A stretch of 64,000 bases of DNA from Moraxella ovis (lineage in GTDB: Bacteria > Pseudomonadota > Gammaproteobacteria > Pseudomonadales > Moraxellaceae). Shown here in pieces: positions 63,010-64,000 of the stretch. Where the stretch lies: contig NZ_UGPW01000001.1 in assembly GCF_900453105.1 (NCBI RefSeq), forward strand, positions 1,674,001 through 1,738,000, in the 5' to 3' direction. The notes below the pieces were generated by a model. It was not told where the DNA came from. It did no database searches and saw only the letters and a program-made list of their open reading frames with translations. The position numbers and the translations under genes are program-made. Each line of letters begins with the position of its first letter. The stretch's first letter is position 1.

Positions 63010-63381
63010 ACGCTGTTACTCCTGTTGGTCGTCATGAATTTTTTGAGCTTTAGGATTTTTGGTGGTATTCTGTGATACATGAGTTCATCACCACCAAAAA
63101 CCATTAAAAACCCAAGCTGTCCAGCTCTTCATGTCTGCGATGTTTGCAACATGAACCATGTCAATCAGCATAAATCAAAAAATCAACGAAATCAACCAAG
63201 ATTCACAAAACTTTACAATCGGTAGCAATGCGGTCGCATTGCCACAAAATCATCGCTTTTCCTGGCATTGTGTGATACCATGATTTTTATGAAGCATCAG
63301 AATTGGGCATCTGAACAAGACGCAGCCAATCAAGCACCCAGTCTATATCAACAAAACAACCACCCATCATAAGGAATTCTC
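63010..63381. other. Divergent intergenic region
   Basis: The 372 bp between the dehydrogenase and yajQ start codons hold no convincing gene. A 27-codon frame (63289-63372) ends at the yajQ ribosome site. No clear promoter hexamers were found. Confidence 0.5.
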
Positions 63382-63870
63382 ATGCCATCATTTGACATCG
63401 TTTCAGAACTCAACACCCAAGAGGTACGCAATGCCATCGGCAATGCCGAAAAAGAGATTGCCACTCGTTTTGATTTTAAAGGCAGCGACATCACGATTGA
63501 ACTTAACGACAAAGCCAAAACCGTCGTCATCACTACCGACAATGAACTACAAGCAGACAATGTCTATGCCATCTTTGAAAAACAGCTCATCAAGCGTGGA
63601 GTCGATTTGCAAAGTCTAGACCCTCAAACCAAAGCTCAATCAGGCAAGCACACCAAACAGACCATCAATCTAAAAGACGGTCTAGACTCAGACACCGCCA
63701 AAAAGATCAGCAAAGCCATCAAAGAGTCTGACCTGAAAGTCTCAGCGAGCATACAAGGCGACAAAATCCGTGTGTCGGACAAAAAAAGAGACAATCTACA
63801 AGCCTGTATGGCATTTTTAAAAGAAAAATCATTTGGCGTGCCATTACAATTTAATAATTTTAAAGACTGA
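63382..63870 (+). CDS. yajQ: YajQ-family nucleotide-binding protein
   Basis: YajQ proteins (formerly UPF0234) bind nucleotides; a Xanthomonas member binds cyclic di-GMP and acts with a transcription factor. The 162-residue product has the family length and sequence: MPSFDIVSELNTQEVRNAIG, EIATRFDFKGSDITIEL, LDPQTKAQSGKHTKQTINLK, and DKIRVSDKKRDNLQACMAFL near the end. AAGGA precedes the start. The last 130 bases of the window after it show no gene. Confidence 0.95.
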   Translation: MPSFDIVSELNTQEVRNAIGNAEKEIATRFDFKGSDITIELNDKAKTVVITTDNELQADNVYAIFEKQLIKRGVDLQSLDPQTKAQSGKHTKQTINLKDGLDSDTAKKISKAIKESDLKVSASIQGDKIRVSDKKRDNLQACMAFLKEKSFGVPLQFNNFKD

Positions 63871-64000
63871 TTACCTATTTGGTACACACAAGTCAACGCA
63901 CGCAAGATGACTTTGGCAATCATTGGGCAGCAATCACGCACCAGCACCGACAATGACCCTGTGAATGTCCGAACCCCCTACACGCAGTCTCCAAAAAACC

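Noticed and set aside
63289..63372. 27-codon frame before yajQ
   Set aside because: It ends inside the yajQ ribosome site and looks random; there is no evidence of translation.

Overview
The window looks like a chromosome segment of a Moraxella-type gammaproteobacterium (family Moraxellaceae). The basis is the 16S rRNA and the protein families, the rRNA order 16S-tRNA-Ile-tRNA-Ala-23S-5S, and neisserial/Moraxella-style lactoferrin and transferrin receptor genes (lbpB-lbpA and a tbpB relic). ZnuD-like and FbpABC-like metal uptake genes and a type IV pilin fit the same picture. I cannot name the species from sequence alone.

Positions 1-26.2 kb are core genome. recA-recX runs rightward and converges on an RNase AM-type PHP gene. 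A leftward block follows: ftsZ, ftsA, ftsQ, ddl, murC, murG, a family 2 glycosyltransferase, phoX, gshB-pyrE, rpsB-tsf and a pilin. A complete leftward rRNA operon comes next, with a recognisable promoter (23688-23715), processing stems and terminator. pssA, rlmJ and a 2-oxoglutarate/Fe(II) oxygenase close the block.

Positions 26.4-45 kb hold metal, oxidative-stress and accessory genes. These are a His-rich ZnuD-like receptor with a Zur-like box, divergent fbpA / fbpBC with a Fur-like box, dapE, an AbgT transporter, iscX, queH, katG and katA. An AT-rich two-gene restriction-modification system with BcgI (type IIB) architecture sits between the two catalase genes. katA carries a 1-nt frameshift just before its heme-ligand tyrosine.

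Positions 44.7-52.8 kb are a host-iron locus. A tbpB relic keeps its promoter and Fur-like box but is broken. Next to it lies an lbpB-lbpA operon. LbpB is very large (1246 residues) because about 600 residues of charged, probably helical sequence interrupt its C-lobe handle. The insertion contains six consecutive 28-residue repeats and a larger internal duplication. This is the most unusual object in the window.

Positions 52.9-58.2 kb are a gene scrapyard: a tyrB 3' fragment, an orphan ORF, an LctP-family permease cut by an IS1595/IS1016-type element, a small gene with an in-frame TGA, an MFS fragment, a 24-bp perfect palindrome and a gabD pseudogene. From 59 kb to the end the genes look intact again: a NylB-like serine hydrolase, an OYE-family flavin oxidoreductase, a 3-hydroxyacyl-CoA dehydrogenase and yajQ. 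No prophage, CRISPR array or plasmid functions were seen. Family assignments come from recognising motifs by eye; no database search was run.
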